Shown piece by piece: positions 8,936-17,225 of a stretch of 64,000 nt of DNA. Location of the stretch: positions 124,001 through 188,000 of the forward strand of contig NZ_FRCH01000001.1 of assembly GCF_900142825.1 (NCBI RefSeq), in the 5' to 3' direction. The DNA comes from Rhodanobacter sp. OK091. Lineage in GTDB: Bacteria > Pseudomonadota > Gammaproteobacteria > Xanthomonadales > Rhodanobacteraceae. The position numbers were made by a program, and so were the translations under genes. The number at the start of each line of letters is the position of its first letter. Positions within the stretch are counted from its first letter, which is position 1. A model generated the notes under the pieces. That model had not been told where the DNA came from. It saw nothing but the letters and a program-made list of their open reading frames with translations, and ran no database searches.

Positions 8936-9108
8936 ACCGACGTGAGCGAACACAGGAGACGTGCGTCTAGAAGTAACGGAACAGTCGACGAGACGGCATC
9001 ACGCTCGGCGCTTCATTGATCAAAGCCTATGAGCGGTGCTCTTGCGAGTGCATTCTCAGCCGTTGCTAGGCGCGAGCTTGCGGCCTGATGGGGCGCGAGG
9101 TCTTCACA

Positions 9109-9136
9109 CGGAAACGCCCCGGTCTTCACCGGGGCG
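9109..9136 (-). terminator. Intrinsic terminator of the S53 protease gene
   Basis: On the minus strand, arms CGCCCCGGT / ACCGGGGCG close a GAAG tetraloop, followed by TTTCC. It lies 68 bp past the protease stop codon. Confidence 0.7.
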
Positions 9137-9203
9137 TGCCGTTTTCTGGATGGCTCGGGCGGAGCGGACGAAGTATTCCGGCTATGCGCCGTTGCCGATC
9201 ACG

Positions 9204-11795
9204 CTAGTTCCAGGGATTGGCAGGCTGGTCGTTGATCGCCGTCCAAAACCGCGTGGTGCCGGCAGGGATCGCGCCGTAGCCCCAATAGCTCCAGCCGCCG
9301 CCGCCGTCGTGGAACTCCGCCATCCGCCAACCGCTGCCGAAGGTGGCGGAGCATTTGCCGTCCGCCACCGTGCGGCTGGTCAGCTGCGATCCCTGTACCG
9401 CCCCAGTGAACGCCAAATTGCCGCTTGCCCAGCCATCGGAGGAATCGGTGGTGATGCCTGCAGGAAGCGCGCTCCCGGTCACGTCGATGCACAGGATGGG
9501 CAAAGACGCGCTGGGAGGTGTATCCCCGTTGTACGGATTGGTGGTGCTGTCGCGCCCGACATGAATCACCGTGGATGTTCTCCCCGTCCAGGTCATCGCT
9601 TTTCCAGTCGTCGTATTCCACGGGTTGGCCGGCTGGTCGTTGATGGCGACCCAGAAACGGCCCAGCCCGCCGGGAGTCTTGCCGTAGCTCCAATAACTCC
9701 AGCCGCCGCCACCATCATGGAACTCGGCCATGCGCCAGCCGCTGCCGAAGGCGCTGGCACACTTGCCGTCCGCCACCGCCCGGCTGGTCAGCTGCGATCC
9801 CGGCGTCGCCCCGGTGAACGCGACCGTACCGCCCGTCCAGCCATCGTAGTAATCGGTGGTGATGCCGGCGGGCAGTGCGTTGCTGCCGACGCTCACGCAC
9901 ATGATGGGCAGCGCCGTGCCGGTCGCGGTATCCCCGCTGTAGGGATTGGTGGTGCTGTCGTTGCCTACATGGACCAGGCCCGCCGTGTTGGCCGGAAAGA
10001 AGCTGGTCCAAGTCATGCCCAGATGGGTAGCGCCGCCGGAGCCACCCGAAATGAAGCCCGGATTGGCGGCGATGAAAGCCTTGGCGGCCTGGATGTCGAA
10101 GCTGCCCCAACCCGTCGCATCGTCGCGCCCCGCGGCGGCCGCGTAATGGCCATTGCTGCCGGTCGTCACGTCGTGGAAAGGAAACGTGCTGGCATAAGCG
10201 TAAAGCGATGGCGGGGCGAAACCCAGCGCATTGCTGTTGGCCGTCTCCAGCCGCGCCCAGGCACCCACGAACAACGGCGAAGCCAGGCTGGTGCCGCCAT
10301 TGGTGTAGTAGCCCGACGAGGGAATTCCCGATCCGGAGCTGGCTGTGAAGTAGGCGACGATCGGCGTATTCGTCCAGTCCGCGTCGAAGGCGAGATCCGG
10401 CAATTGGCGATAGGAACCAGACACCGCACTCTGCCAAGTGGGCTTGGCTTCATGCGCGCTGATGCCGCCGCCGCTGTACGCCCAGGACGACTCGGAGATG
10501 TAGCCGTCCGCGGTGCTGGTGTTCAAGGTCGTGCCGCCAACCGTCACGACATAGGGCGAAGAAGCCGGATACCCGACGCCCAGGGTGGTGCCGTAGCTGC
10601 CGTTGCTGGAAGCGCCGCAGGAATAGGCGCCGTTGTCGCCACTGGCCGCGGAAAAAGTCTGGCCCTGGGCGATGCCCAGCTCAAACGCGGAGTCCGCCCA
10701 GCCGGTGCTGGAGTCTTCGCAGCCAGGCCAGCCCCACGACATGTTAGTGACCCTGGCTGCGTTGTCGCTGACCACCCGGTTGATCGTCTGCAACATCAGG
10801 CCTTGGTCTTCGGCGCCGCCCGCCGTATAGAAGATCAGTTTCTGCACGCCGCCGCTGATGCCGACGATGGCTTGCGCATCCATGCCCCACTCGCCCTGAC
10901 CGGAATCGTCGCCATTGTCGCCGCCGAGGATCACCACCTGGGTCGGCACGGCGGCAAGGCCCTGGCCGCTCTCCATCTGCGCCAGGTCGTTGACCGAATT
11001 GGTCATGCTGCCCCAGCCAATGATGGCTGCGGTCGTATTGGTCGCGGCGGCTGCGCTGCCCGCGTCGTACACGGTGGCGAATTCCTGGGGATAGTAGCCA
11101 TGCGCATTAGGATTGCCGTCGGGGCTGGTGACGATGTGGTAGCCCGGGCGCGGGTTCGAAGTCGCTACGGGCTGCATCCGGCCATGCCAGGACAACGTCT
11201 GCGCATGATCGAGCGTTTGCAGGCCAAGTACGCGGTCGACCGTATCGCTCAGCGCGGTGGGCACTTGTACATCGAGGATGTTGGCGATGCCGGCGCGTCC
11301 ATCGCGACTGAAGTGGCCGATCTGCGTGCGGAACGCCGAGCGCGCATTGCCGACGGTGCCGTCTGCAGTGACCAGCATGCGGTTCGGCGCGATCCTAACG
11401 TTTGTGTAGCCCTGTTGCCGCAGGTAGTCCACCACCGCCTGGGCCTGTTGCTCGGTCGGCGCAAATGTGGCCGTGGTTTGCGCACTACTGAGGAACTGGT
11501 GATAAGCCGGACTGCCCGGGCGATGCAGCTCGCGAATGAAGCTGTCCAGCACATCCTTGCTGCGCAATTTCAGTGTCACCGTGATCGAGACCGACTCCTG
11601 GTCCGCCGCCAGGCCGCCGAAGGCGGCATTGCCGGTCGCGGCGACGCGCGTTTGCGTCGTCGCCCATGCGGCAGTGTTCGGCGCCTGCGCCGACACCTCG
11701 TACGTCACGGTTTGCGTACCGAGCGCAAGTATCAGCGCGACCGCCAATCGCGATCGTACCGAAGCGGGTGGCAAGGCAAGTTTTAATCTATTCAT
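9204..11795 (-). CDS. Secreted S53 (sedolisin/kumamolisin-type) serine-carboxyl protease with duplicated C-terminal module
   Basis: 863 residues from ATG 11795 (AGGGAG upstream). A signal peptide (LAVALILALGTQTVTYEVSAQA) is followed by a pro-kumamolisin activation domain (SITVTLKLRSKDVLDSFI through FRTQIGHFSRDG, about 50-190). The catalytic domain has GEWGMDAQAIVGI, the E-x3-D pair of sedolisins (about 300), FSAASGDNGAYSC with the oxyanion Asp region, and NGGTSLASPLFVGAW with the serine. Two tandem modules of about 136 residues follow (from DSTTNPYSGD and from DSTTNPYNGD), each ending SGWRMAEFHDGGGGWSYW...INDQPANPWN. Sedolisins are acid-active endopeptidases. The repeats may be substrate- or surface-binding and I do not recognise them. 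Confidence 0.92.
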   Translation of the reverse strand: MNRLKLALPPASVRSRLAVALILALGTQTVTYEVSAQAPNTAAWATTQTRVAATGNAAFGGLAADQESVSITVTLKLRSKDVLDSFIRELHRPGSPAYHQFLSSAQTTATFAPTEQQAQAVVDYLRQQGYTNVRIAPNRMLVTADGTVGNARSAFRTQIGHFSRDGRAGIANILDVQVPTALSDTVDRVLGLQTLDHAQTLSWHGRMQPVATSNPRPGYHIVTSPDGNPNAHGYYPQEFATVYDAGSAAAATNTTAAIIGWGSMTNSVNDLAQMESGQGLAAVPTQVVILGGDNGDDSGQGEWGMDAQAIVGISGGVQKLIFYTAGGAEDQGLMLQTINRVVSDNAARVTNMSWGWPGCEDSSTGWADSAFELGIAQGQTFSAASGDNGAYSCGASSNGSYGTTLGVGYPASSPYVVTVGGTTLNTSTADGYISESSWAYSGGGISAHEAKPTWQSAVSGSYRQLPDLAFDADWTNTPIVAYFTASSGSGIPSSGYYTNGGTSLASPLFVGAWARLETANSNALGFAPPSLYAYASTFPFHDVTTGSNGHYAAAAGRDDATGWGSFDIQAAKAFIAANPGFISGGSGGATHLGMTWTSFFPANTAGLVHVGNDSTTNPYSGDTATGTALPIMCVSVGSNALPAGITTDYYDGWTGGTVAFTGATPGSQLTSRAVADGKCASAFGSGWRMAEFHDGGGGWSYWSYGKTPGGLGRFWVAINDQPANPWNTTTGKAMTWTGRTSTVIHVGRDSTTNPYNGDTPPSASLPILCIDVTGSALPAGITTDSSDGWASGNLAFTGAVQGSQLTSRTVADGKCSATFGSGWRMAEFHDGGGGWSYWGYGAIPAGTTRFWTAINDQPANPWN
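9207..9978 (-). repeat. Tandem intragenic duplication in the protease C-terminus
   Basis: Two copies offset by 408 bp (about 9207-9570 and 9615-9978). Both DNA and protein are conserved: TGGCGGATGGC-type codons for GWRMAEFHDGGGGWSYW occur in both, and GGATTGGTGGTGCTGTCG is identical in both. The high similarity indicates a recent or homogenised duplication. Confidence 0.85.
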
Positions 11796-11849
11796 GGCCA
11801 AATACTCCCTTATTTGCGAATAATCGGATGGCGACTTTGCGTCGCCCAC

Positions 11850-12071
11850 TTATTGCTGTCGAACATCGCTCACGGCGCCTTGCGGCAACGATTTTCCGTA
11901 TGAGAGGCCGATGTTCTCGCCGAACAGATGCGTACCCAGCTGCTGGATGTCCTGATCCACTTTGATCAACTTCTTGTATTCGTCTTCCGGGGTGACCGAC
12001 TGTGCGTGACACAGCGCCCCGAACGAGAACAGCAGCATTGCCGACAGGCAGATCCCTTGCCAAACACGCAT
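11850..12071 (-). CDS. Small exported protein, possibly a truncated RHS-type leader
   Basis: 73 residues with a clear signal peptide (MRVWQGICLSAMLLFSFG, cut after CHA) and AAAGGGGAAC upstream. The mature part reads SVTPEDEYKKLIKVDQDIQQ, then LGTHLFGENIGL, and stops 20 residues later. From memory, Xanthomonadales YD/RHS proteins often begin with a very similar block (EDEYKKLIKV...DIQPLG.HPFGE.ISLY) leading into a long repeat protein, so this may be a degraded leader. It could also be a real small periplasmic protein, as its stop is only 54 bp before the protease ATG in the same direction. Confidence 0.5.
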   Translation of the reverse strand: MRVWQGICLSAMLLFSFGALCHAQSVTPEDEYKKLIKVDQDIQQLGTHLFGENIGLSYGKSLPQGAVSDVRQQ

Positions 12072-12239
12072 CCATGTTCCCCTTTACCTGGCATTGCGCT
12101 CAGGTTGTGGGTCGGAGATTCCGACTCAGGTGGATCCATTGTCAACGAGCAAGTTCTTGCGGGCCGTCTGAGGCCGGAACTAGAACGTATACGGTGGGAC
12201 TGATCCGCGCCTCGCCAAGCGCAACGCCCCTGTTCTGCC

Positions 12240-12791
12240 CTACTCCGCCGCTTCGGGCGCGCCCATGCTGCCCTTGCTGTACATCCCGGAGCGATCGAAA
12301 CAGCAGGCATTGCGCTTGCCGCATGCGAGCTTGTCGCAAGCGGTGGCGATGCGCTTGCCGCGCGTCTCGGCCTTCTTGCCGGAGGTGATCCAGTGGATCC
12401 AGTCGCGTCGCGCCACCGGCGTGATGTCGGCCCATGTCGCCTTGGCGTCCGCGTTGGACGCCAGCGCCTTGCGCAGGTCGGCGGGCACCTTGGGTTCGGG
12501 CTCCTTCTCCACCGGCGCGATCTCCAGCGCGACGCTGTCGCCCGCAGCGACCCCGGCGGCCTCGCGCAAGGCCTGGTCGATCTTGAGCCAGTGACTGCCC
12601 TGGCCATCCGGTTCCAGCGTGGCCTGGAAGGGCTGGTCTTCAAAGCTGCCCTCGACGGTAACCATGCTTCGCGTCGGCAGCTTCGCGCTCGCGACCACGG
12701 GCAGCACCAGGAAGGTCCACGCCGCGCCCTTGGGCGTTGCGGGTCGCGACAGCTTCGCCTTGAACTTGATCATTGCGGTAGGTTTGACCAT
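12240..12791 (-). CDS. YdeI/OmpD-associated family protein with DUF1905 domain
   Basis: 183 residues. The N-terminal half (IKFKAKLSRPATPKGAAWTFLVLP... SMVTVEGSFEDQPFQATLEPDG, then ALREAAGVAAGDSVALEI at about 75-92) matches the DUF1905 beta domain. The C-terminal half has VPADLRKALASNADAKATWADITPVARRDWIHWI and a basic helix with KKAETRGKRI, usual in the YdeI-like/OmdA domain. Family roles are uncertain, with stress resistance suggested in some bacteria. The tail GKRNACCFDRSGMYSKGSMG has extra cysteines. Confidence 0.85.
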   Translation of the reverse strand: MVKPTAMIKFKAKLSRPATPKGAAWTFLVLPVVASAKLPTRSMVTVEGSFEDQPFQATLEPDGQGSHWLKIDQALREAAGVAAGDSVALEIAPVEKEPEPKVPADLRKALASNADAKATWADITPVARRDWIHWITSGKKAETRGKRIATACDKLACGKRNACCFDRSGMYSKGSMGAPEAAE

Positions 12792-12938
12792 GGCGGAACG
12801 TTAGCACCGGTCGTCGTGATCGCCGAAACTGGGACGGAGCGAGCTACTCCTGTTTTGGCGACTGGGTGGGTACACCGTGCATCGAGCAGCGCTTACCATG
12901 CAGCATCCCTCGTCCCCTTGTTTCGCAGGAGTCTTTCG

Positions 12939-13451
12939 ATGAAGCCGTTCTCTCACCTCGTGCTTGCCGGGCTGCTCGTCCTTGCCGCCGGCACACTCGC
13001 TGCCCAGACGATCGACGACGCCGCGCAGGGGCGGACGGATCTCGCCCTGGGCAAGCCAGTCGTCGGCGCCCCGATCTGCAAGCCAGGCGAAGAAGCGAGC
13101 AAGGCGGTGAATGGCAAGATTGCCAGCAAGACCCAGGACAAGTTCTGCACCCAGCAACGGCCCGGCTGGTTGCGGGTAGACCTGCAGCGGCCGACCGCAG
13201 TGAGCGGTTTCACGATCAAGCACGCCGGTGCCGGCGGCGAACCGGTCTCGATGAACACGCGCGCGTTCAAGCTGCGCGTGTCCCCTGACGGGAAGGCCTG
13301 GAAAACGGTGGTCACCGAGGACCGCAACACGGCCAGCGTGACCCAGCATCGCATCGCGACCCAGCAGGTGCGCTACGTGGAACTGGATGTGAGCGAACCG
13401 ACCCAGACCGATGATCCGGCCACCCGCATCTACGAGCTGGAAGTCTGGTAG
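12939..13451 (+). CDS. Exported F5/8 type C (discoidin)-like domain protein
   Basis: 170 residues from ATG 12939 with AGGAG nine bases upstream. Signal peptide SHLVLAGLLVLAAGTLAAQ, then one galactose-binding-like domain: LALGKPV near 36-42, SKAVNGKIASKTQDKFCTQQ, GWLRVDLQRPTAVSGFTIKH near 84-103, and FKLRVSPDGKAWKTVV with VRYVELDVSEP at the end. Such folds bind carbohydrate or lipid head groups. Two cysteines (near 53 and 69) may form the usual disulfide. It is a single-domain periplasmic or extracellular binder with no catalytic module. Confidence 0.85.
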   Translation: MKPFSHLVLAGLLVLAAGTLAAQTIDDAAQGRTDLALGKPVVGAPICKPGEEASKAVNGKIASKTQDKFCTQQRPGWLRVDLQRPTAVSGFTIKHAGAGGEPVSMNTRAFKLRVSPDGKAWKTVVTEDRNTASVTQHRIATQQVRYVELDVSEPTQTDDPATRIYELEVW

Positions 13452-13632
13452 CCACGGATCGATCGTCGACGCCGGCCGCGTGGCGTAGCGTCGGTACCGG
13501 GCGGCTCGATGCACGCCGGCGGGATCGGATCCAAAGTCGTCGTTCCCATCGGCCGGCCACCGCGATGACTTGCCCATGGGGAGCACGCGATGCCCATGAC
13601 ACGGTTGCTCGGCGGGTCGGTGCGCCGGCCGA

Positions 13633-14682
13633 TCAGGCCGCCGGCGAGGTGCCTGAGGTCAGCTCGTCGATGGCCAGCGGATCGGCCGGCTGCGCCATGG
13701 ACGCCGCCTCGAGCAACGCCTGCTTGGCGGCTTTAGCGGTCTTGTGGTTGCCGTCGTGGCTCCAGCCTGGCGGCATTACCAGGTAGAGCAGCTTGTTGCG
13801 CAGGCCGGGCGCCTTCCATACATCCTTGCCCAGCAGATAGAACTCGCCCAAGTAGGCGTCGAGCACGCTATAGGGCTTCACCGGCCGGGTGATCCCGTAT
13901 TCGATCCGGATATCGTCGCGCTGCTCCAGGTAGGTACCGAACACGCGGTCCCAGATGCTGAGCAGATTGCAGAAGTTGGTATCCATGTAGAGCACGTTGC
14001 GCGCATGGTGCACGCGGTGGTGCGAGGGGGTGAGGATGATCCGGTTCAGCACGCCCAGTCGGCCGTCCTTGAGCACGTTCTCGCCCAGGTGGATGAACTG
14101 GCCCCAGAAGCCGTCGATGATCATGATCAGGATCAGCAGCGGCGGGCTCACACCCAGCACCATGCAGATGCTGGTGCGCACGAAGTCGGCGTAGACGCCT
14201 TCCAGAAAGATATGCGCGTAGTTCACCGACAGGTTCATCGCCACTGGCGCGTGATGCGTCGAATGCAGGCACCACAGCAGCCGGACCTTGTGCGCAAGAA
14301 AATGGTAGACGAAGTGCGACAGCTCCCAGGCAACATAGCCGTAAAGCAGTCCATACCAAGTCAGTCCGGCCTGAAACAGCGCGAAGCGCTGGAACAGCCC
14401 GATGCACAGACCGACCATGGCGATGGTGATGAAATTGCCGATGAAGCGGTTGAGCACCATCAGCAGCAACGGAACCTGATAGTCCTCGCGCTTGAACGTT
14501 TTGATCGCGACGCTGCGCAGCAGCTCGAACACCAGCAGCGGCGGGATCAGCGGACTGAGCAGGTTGCCGAAACCGTCCACGGTGAGCAGCGCGCGGTAGT
14601 CGCCCTTGGCAAGCATTTCCAGCAACGGCCCCAGGCCGAAGAACTGGATCAGCTGGTCATGCATCCACTCCAGTACACCCAT
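13633..14682 (-). CDS. Sterol desaturase/fatty acid hydroxylase-family membrane protein
   Basis: 349 residues from ATG 14682 (AAGCGAGG upstream; a TTG six codons earlier is also possible). Several hydrophobic segments (LIPPLLVFELLRSVAI, NFITIAMVGLCIGLFQ, LLILIMIIDGFWG) flank the histidine boxes HFVYHFLAH, HSTHH and HRVHH, which bind a di-iron centre in this superfamily. It is an inner-membrane O2-dependent hydroxylase or desaturase of a lipid or isoprenoid. The substrate is not given by sequence. The long tail after the last box (about 100 residues, with a predicted YLGEFYLLGKDVW segment) fits the bacterial subgroup. Confidence 0.88.
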   Translation of the reverse strand: MGVLEWMHDQLIQFFGLGPLLEMLAKGDYRALLTVDGFGNLLSPLIPPLLVFELLRSVAIKTFKREDYQVPLLLMVLNRFIGNFITIAMVGLCIGLFQRFALFQAGLTWYGLLYGYVAWELSHFVYHFLAHKVRLLWCLHSTHHAPVAMNLSVNYAHIFLEGVYADFVRTSICMVLGVSPPLLILIMIIDGFWGQFIHLGENVLKDGRLGVLNRIILTPSHHRVHHARNVLYMDTNFCNLLSIWDRVFGTYLEQRDDIRIEYGITRPVKPYSVLDAYLGEFYLLGKDVWKAPGLRNKLLYLVMPPGWSHDGNHKTAKAAKQALLEAASMAQPADPLAIDELTSGTSPAA

Positions 14683-14900
14683 CGCAGCCTCGCTTACCAA
14701 CGGTCTGGATTTCGCTCATCGAACGGGACGCCAAGCGAAGAGCCGGACACCGCTGCAAGTTCCACGGATAGGATTTATCACGATCTAATTTCAGCGACAA
14801 GTTGCGCTGCAATAGCGGCCGGAGGCGCGCTCAAGGGACAAAGTGGCTACTTCTTCGCCCCCAAAATGGTCTCTGACACCTCTTCCATAAGGCGATCAGC

Positions 14901-15896
14901 CTAGTCATCCACGGGGTCCGGCAGCGAGCGAGGCAGGCCGAACCACGGGAGCAAGCTGTTTTCGAAGCGGACCATGGCGCTGATGTGGTCGCCGGCGAGC
15001 GTCAGGACGAAGAGGCCGACTCCGTGGCTGATGCCGGCGGGACCGCGCAGATATACCCCGAAGGCCGGCTGCCCGTTGGCGCGCGTCGGCACGAGCCGGA
15101 ACCGCCGACCTGCGGCGAAGAACAGTCTGCAGAACTGGGCGACGACGTCTCGACCTTGGTATTCGAGGGGCATCGGTGGCATCGACATGAAGACATCGTC
15201 GGTCAGCAAAGCCACCAGCGCATCGACGTCGGCGGACTCGTAGGCGCTGACGAACTTCGCCACGATCGCATCCTCGGCCGCCGGTTCGCGGCCCGCGTCG
15301 ACCGGCATCCGGTGGCGCTGCAGGCCGGCGCGGGCCCGCTTGAGGGCACTCTTGATCGAGTCGACCGTCGTGTCCAGCATGTCGGCTACTTCCTGCGCAT
15401 GAAACCCGAGGACGTCGCGCAGAATCAGCACCGCGAGCTGGCGCGGGGGCAGGCCCTGCAACGCCGTCACGAAGGCCAGCGAGATGGATTCGGTCCGCTC
15501 GTAGCGAGCCTCCGGGCCGAGTGACACGGCCTCATCGAGCAACACATCGGGATACGGCTCGAGCCAGACGATTTCGCCGAGCCGGGTCGGCTCGGGCGGT
15601 TGGACTCCCGGGACGTCCCACTCCTTGGCCGGGCGTCGGCTCGCCGCGCGCAGCAGGCTCAGACACCCGTTGGTGGCGATCTTGTAAAGCCAGGTGCGCA
15701 GCGACGCGCGTCCATCGAATCCGTCGAGACCGCGCCACGCCGACACCATGGTGTCCTGCAGCGCATCCTCGGCGTCCTGCAACGATCCGAGTATCCGGTA
15801 GCAATGCACCTGCAGCTCGCGGCGGAATGGCTCGGTTATCGCCCGGAACGCTTCACCGTCCCCGGCCCGCGCCTTCGACATCAGGTCGGCTGCCAT
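14901..15896 (-). CDS. ECF sigma-70 factor with C-terminal SnoaL-like domain
   Basis: 331 residues from ATG 15896 (AGAGGTGA upstream; an ATG at 15917 is an alternative). Region 2 is seen in RRELQVHCYRILGSLQDAED and FDGRASLRTWLYKIATN (about 25-75). Region 4 is in LQGLPPRQLAVLILRDVLGF and VDSIKSALKRARAGLQR (about 140-185). After a linker, a SnoaL-like domain contains FVSAYESADVDALVALLTDD and SMPPMPLEYQGRDVV. This layout matches the TIGR02960/SigG-like and ECF41-type sigma factors, where the C-domain tunes activity without a classical anti-sigma factor. No anti-sigma gene is adjacent. The target promoters are unknown. Confidence 0.9.
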   Translation of the reverse strand: MAADLMSKARAGDGEAFRAITEPFRRELQVHCYRILGSLQDAEDALQDTMVSAWRGLDGFDGRASLRTWLYKIATNGCLSLLRAASRRPAKEWDVPGVQPPEPTRLGEIVWLEPYPDVLLDEAVSLGPEARYERTESISLAFVTALQGLPPRQLAVLILRDVLGFHAQEVADMLDTTVDSIKSALKRARAGLQRHRMPVDAGREPAAEDAIVAKFVSAYESADVDALVALLTDDVFMSMPPMPLEYQGRDVVAQFCRLFFAAGRRFRLVPTRANGQPAFGVYLRGPAGISHGVGLFVLTLAGDHISAMVRFENSLLPWFGLPRSLPDPVDD

Positions 15897-15955
15897 CAAC
15901 TTCACCTCTCCGCTCATCACTCACGTTCCCATATGGACGCCGGCCGCACATGAAA

Positions 15956-15982
15956 GGGGGCGCTCGCCGAGCGCCCCCTTTT
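15956..15982. terminator. Strong GC hairpin with T-run between divergent genes
   Basis: GGGGGCGCTCG / CGAGCGCCCCC followed by TTTT on the right and AAAG mirrored on the left. It has terminator form but lies between divergently transcribed genes, 58 bp before the reductase ATG, so it may attenuate one or both or be a relic of a lost gene. Confidence 0.65.
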
Positions 15983-16039
15983 CCAAGGCTGCGGCATCTA
16001 CCCCAGTGATAGCAACACCATCAACCAAGGAGCTAGAAA

Positions 16040-16621
16040 ATGGGAAAGATCATCATCACTACGAACATGACGCTCGATGGCGTAGTCCAGGACCCGGACG
16101 GCAAGGAGGACACCGCATTTGGCGGCTGGTTCCGCCAGTACGTGGGTCAGGACTTCGATGCGTGGAGCGAACGCGAGATCGACGAAGCGATGCGTGCCAG
16201 CGCTCTGCTTCTGGGCAGGCACAGCGATGCGTGGTTCGCCACCCGGATGCCGACAGCTTGGTCCGCCGAATGGGCGGCCAGGGTCACCAGCCTGCCCAAA
16301 TACGTGGTGTCCTCGACCCTCGGCCATGCCGAATTGAGCAACGCGACGGTGCTCAGTGGCGATGTCGTGAAACAGGTTTCCGAGCTGAAGCGGAAGCTGG
16401 ACGGCGACATCCTCGTCTACGGCAGCGGCCAGCTCGTCCGCACGCTGATGGCACAAGGCTTGGCCGATGAACTCCGGCTGGTGGTGTTCCCCGTCGTGCT
16501 CGGCACCGGCAAGCGGCTGTTCGACGAGGCCGGCAACACGAAGCCGATGCGCCTGATCAACACCGAGCAGCCCGGCGACAGCCTGGTCTTCTGTTCCTAC
16601 GAATTCCTGCCTGCCGCGTAG
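16040..16621 (+). CDS. Dihydrofolate reductase-family (RibD C-terminal-like) protein
   Basis: 193 residues starting MGKIIITTNMTLDGVVQDPD, with RASALLLGRHSDAWFATRMP around 52-70 and DILVYGSGQLVRTLMAQGL, then ADELRLVVFPVVLGTGKRLF near 148-167. These are the signature strands of the RibD-C/DHFR-like reductases. A NADPH-dependent reductase is likely, the substrate unknown. It diverges from the ECF sigma gene, an arrangement often met for ECF-linked reductases, so regulation by that sigma is plausible but not shown. Confidence 0.9.
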   Translation: MGKIIITTNMTLDGVVQDPDGKEDTAFGGWFRQYVGQDFDAWSEREIDEAMRASALLLGRHSDAWFATRMPTAWSAEWAARVTSLPKYVVSSTLGHAELSNATVLSGDVVKQVSELKRKLDGDILVYGSGQLVRTLMAQGLADELRLVVFPVVLGTGKRLFDEAGNTKPMRLINTEQPGDSLVFCSYEFLPAA

Positions 16622-16633
16622 TCATTCCCCGGT

Positions 16634-16660
16634 GGGGCCCGGTCGACAAGGCCGGGCCCC
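16634..16660 (+). terminator. Hairpin after the reductase gene
   Basis: Perfect 9-bp arms GGGGCCCGG / CCGGGCCCC 13 bp past the stop; no T-run follows. Confidence 0.55.
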
Positions 16661-16787
16661 ATGACTCCGGCGGGTTACACCTAACGCATCCACAATCCCC
16701 GAATGCAACGCAGAACCGCGACTCGCGATCGGGCCTTCACGGCCTTAACTCAACTGTCCGCGAAAACGGGGTAGAACCCACGCTGCA

Positions 16788-17225
16788 CTAACCGCGCAAG
16801 ATCGGCTCCCCGGTCCGCGGGTTTGTGAGGGTCACATTCTCGAGCGCTCGAATGCGCCAGATCTCGTTCTGCCTCGTCAGTACCGCGAGGATCAGCGTAT
16901 CTACCTTATGCGGTCCAGCCGGGTGAGCGGCGCCGGCCGCCAGGCGACTCCAGAAATGGATGACCACCGCTCCGTCAGCGATGTGGACGACATCGATCAG
17001 CTCATTTTTCAGCGTAGAGTCGCGATAGATTGTTTCGTGGATGGGCGCGTGGAGCGCCACGATCTCATTGATACCTTGGACATAGTGCCCAAAGCGATTT
17101 ACGAACGTAGCGTCCTCATCGAACAAGCTGCCGAGGGCAGCCATGTCGTGAGCGTTCCAAGCAGCTTGGAATGCAGCAGGCGCATCTTCTGGTCTTTTCA
17201 TTTCAGTCATAGAGGTTATGGTCAT
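16788..17225 (-). CDS. SgcJ/EcaC-type SnoaL-like (NTF2-fold) protein
   Basis: 145 residues. Typical features are PAAFQAAWNAHDMAALGSLFDEDATFVNRFGHYVQG near 17-52, a helix-strand unit with IVALHAPIHETIYRDSTL, then the sheet IDVVHIADGAVVIHFWSRLA and DTLILAVLTRQNEIWRIRALENV. NTF2-fold members of this group are small isomerase- or hydrolase-like proteins or binding domains, and no reaction can be assigned. Integron-core-like heptamers lie 23 bp before its start (GCCTAAC, 17248) and about 100 bp after its stop (ACCTAAC, 16679). Confidence 0.85.
   Translation of the reverse strand: MTITSMTEMKRPEDAPAAFQAAWNAHDMAALGSLFDEDATFVNRFGHYVQGINEIVALHAPIHETIYRDSTLKNELIDVVHIADGAVVIHFWSRLAAGAAHPAGPHKVDTLILAVLTRQNEIWRIRALENVTLTNPRTGEPILRG

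Larger units (their letters stand above)
8649..9203. other. Long intergenic region with one repeat and one terminator
   Basis: 555 bp between two leftward genes. It holds a REP-like element (8885-8935) and the protease terminator (9109-9136). No conserved coding frame was seen. The promoter of the YCII/DHFR pair should lie just right of 8648. Confidence 0.4.

Noticed and set aside
9036-11786. Long open frame of about 916 codons on the plus strand opposite the S53 protease
   Set aside because: It is antisense to a gene with signal peptide, catalytic motifs and Shine-Dalgarno. The long frame is a result of high GC at third positions and has no recognisable motifs.
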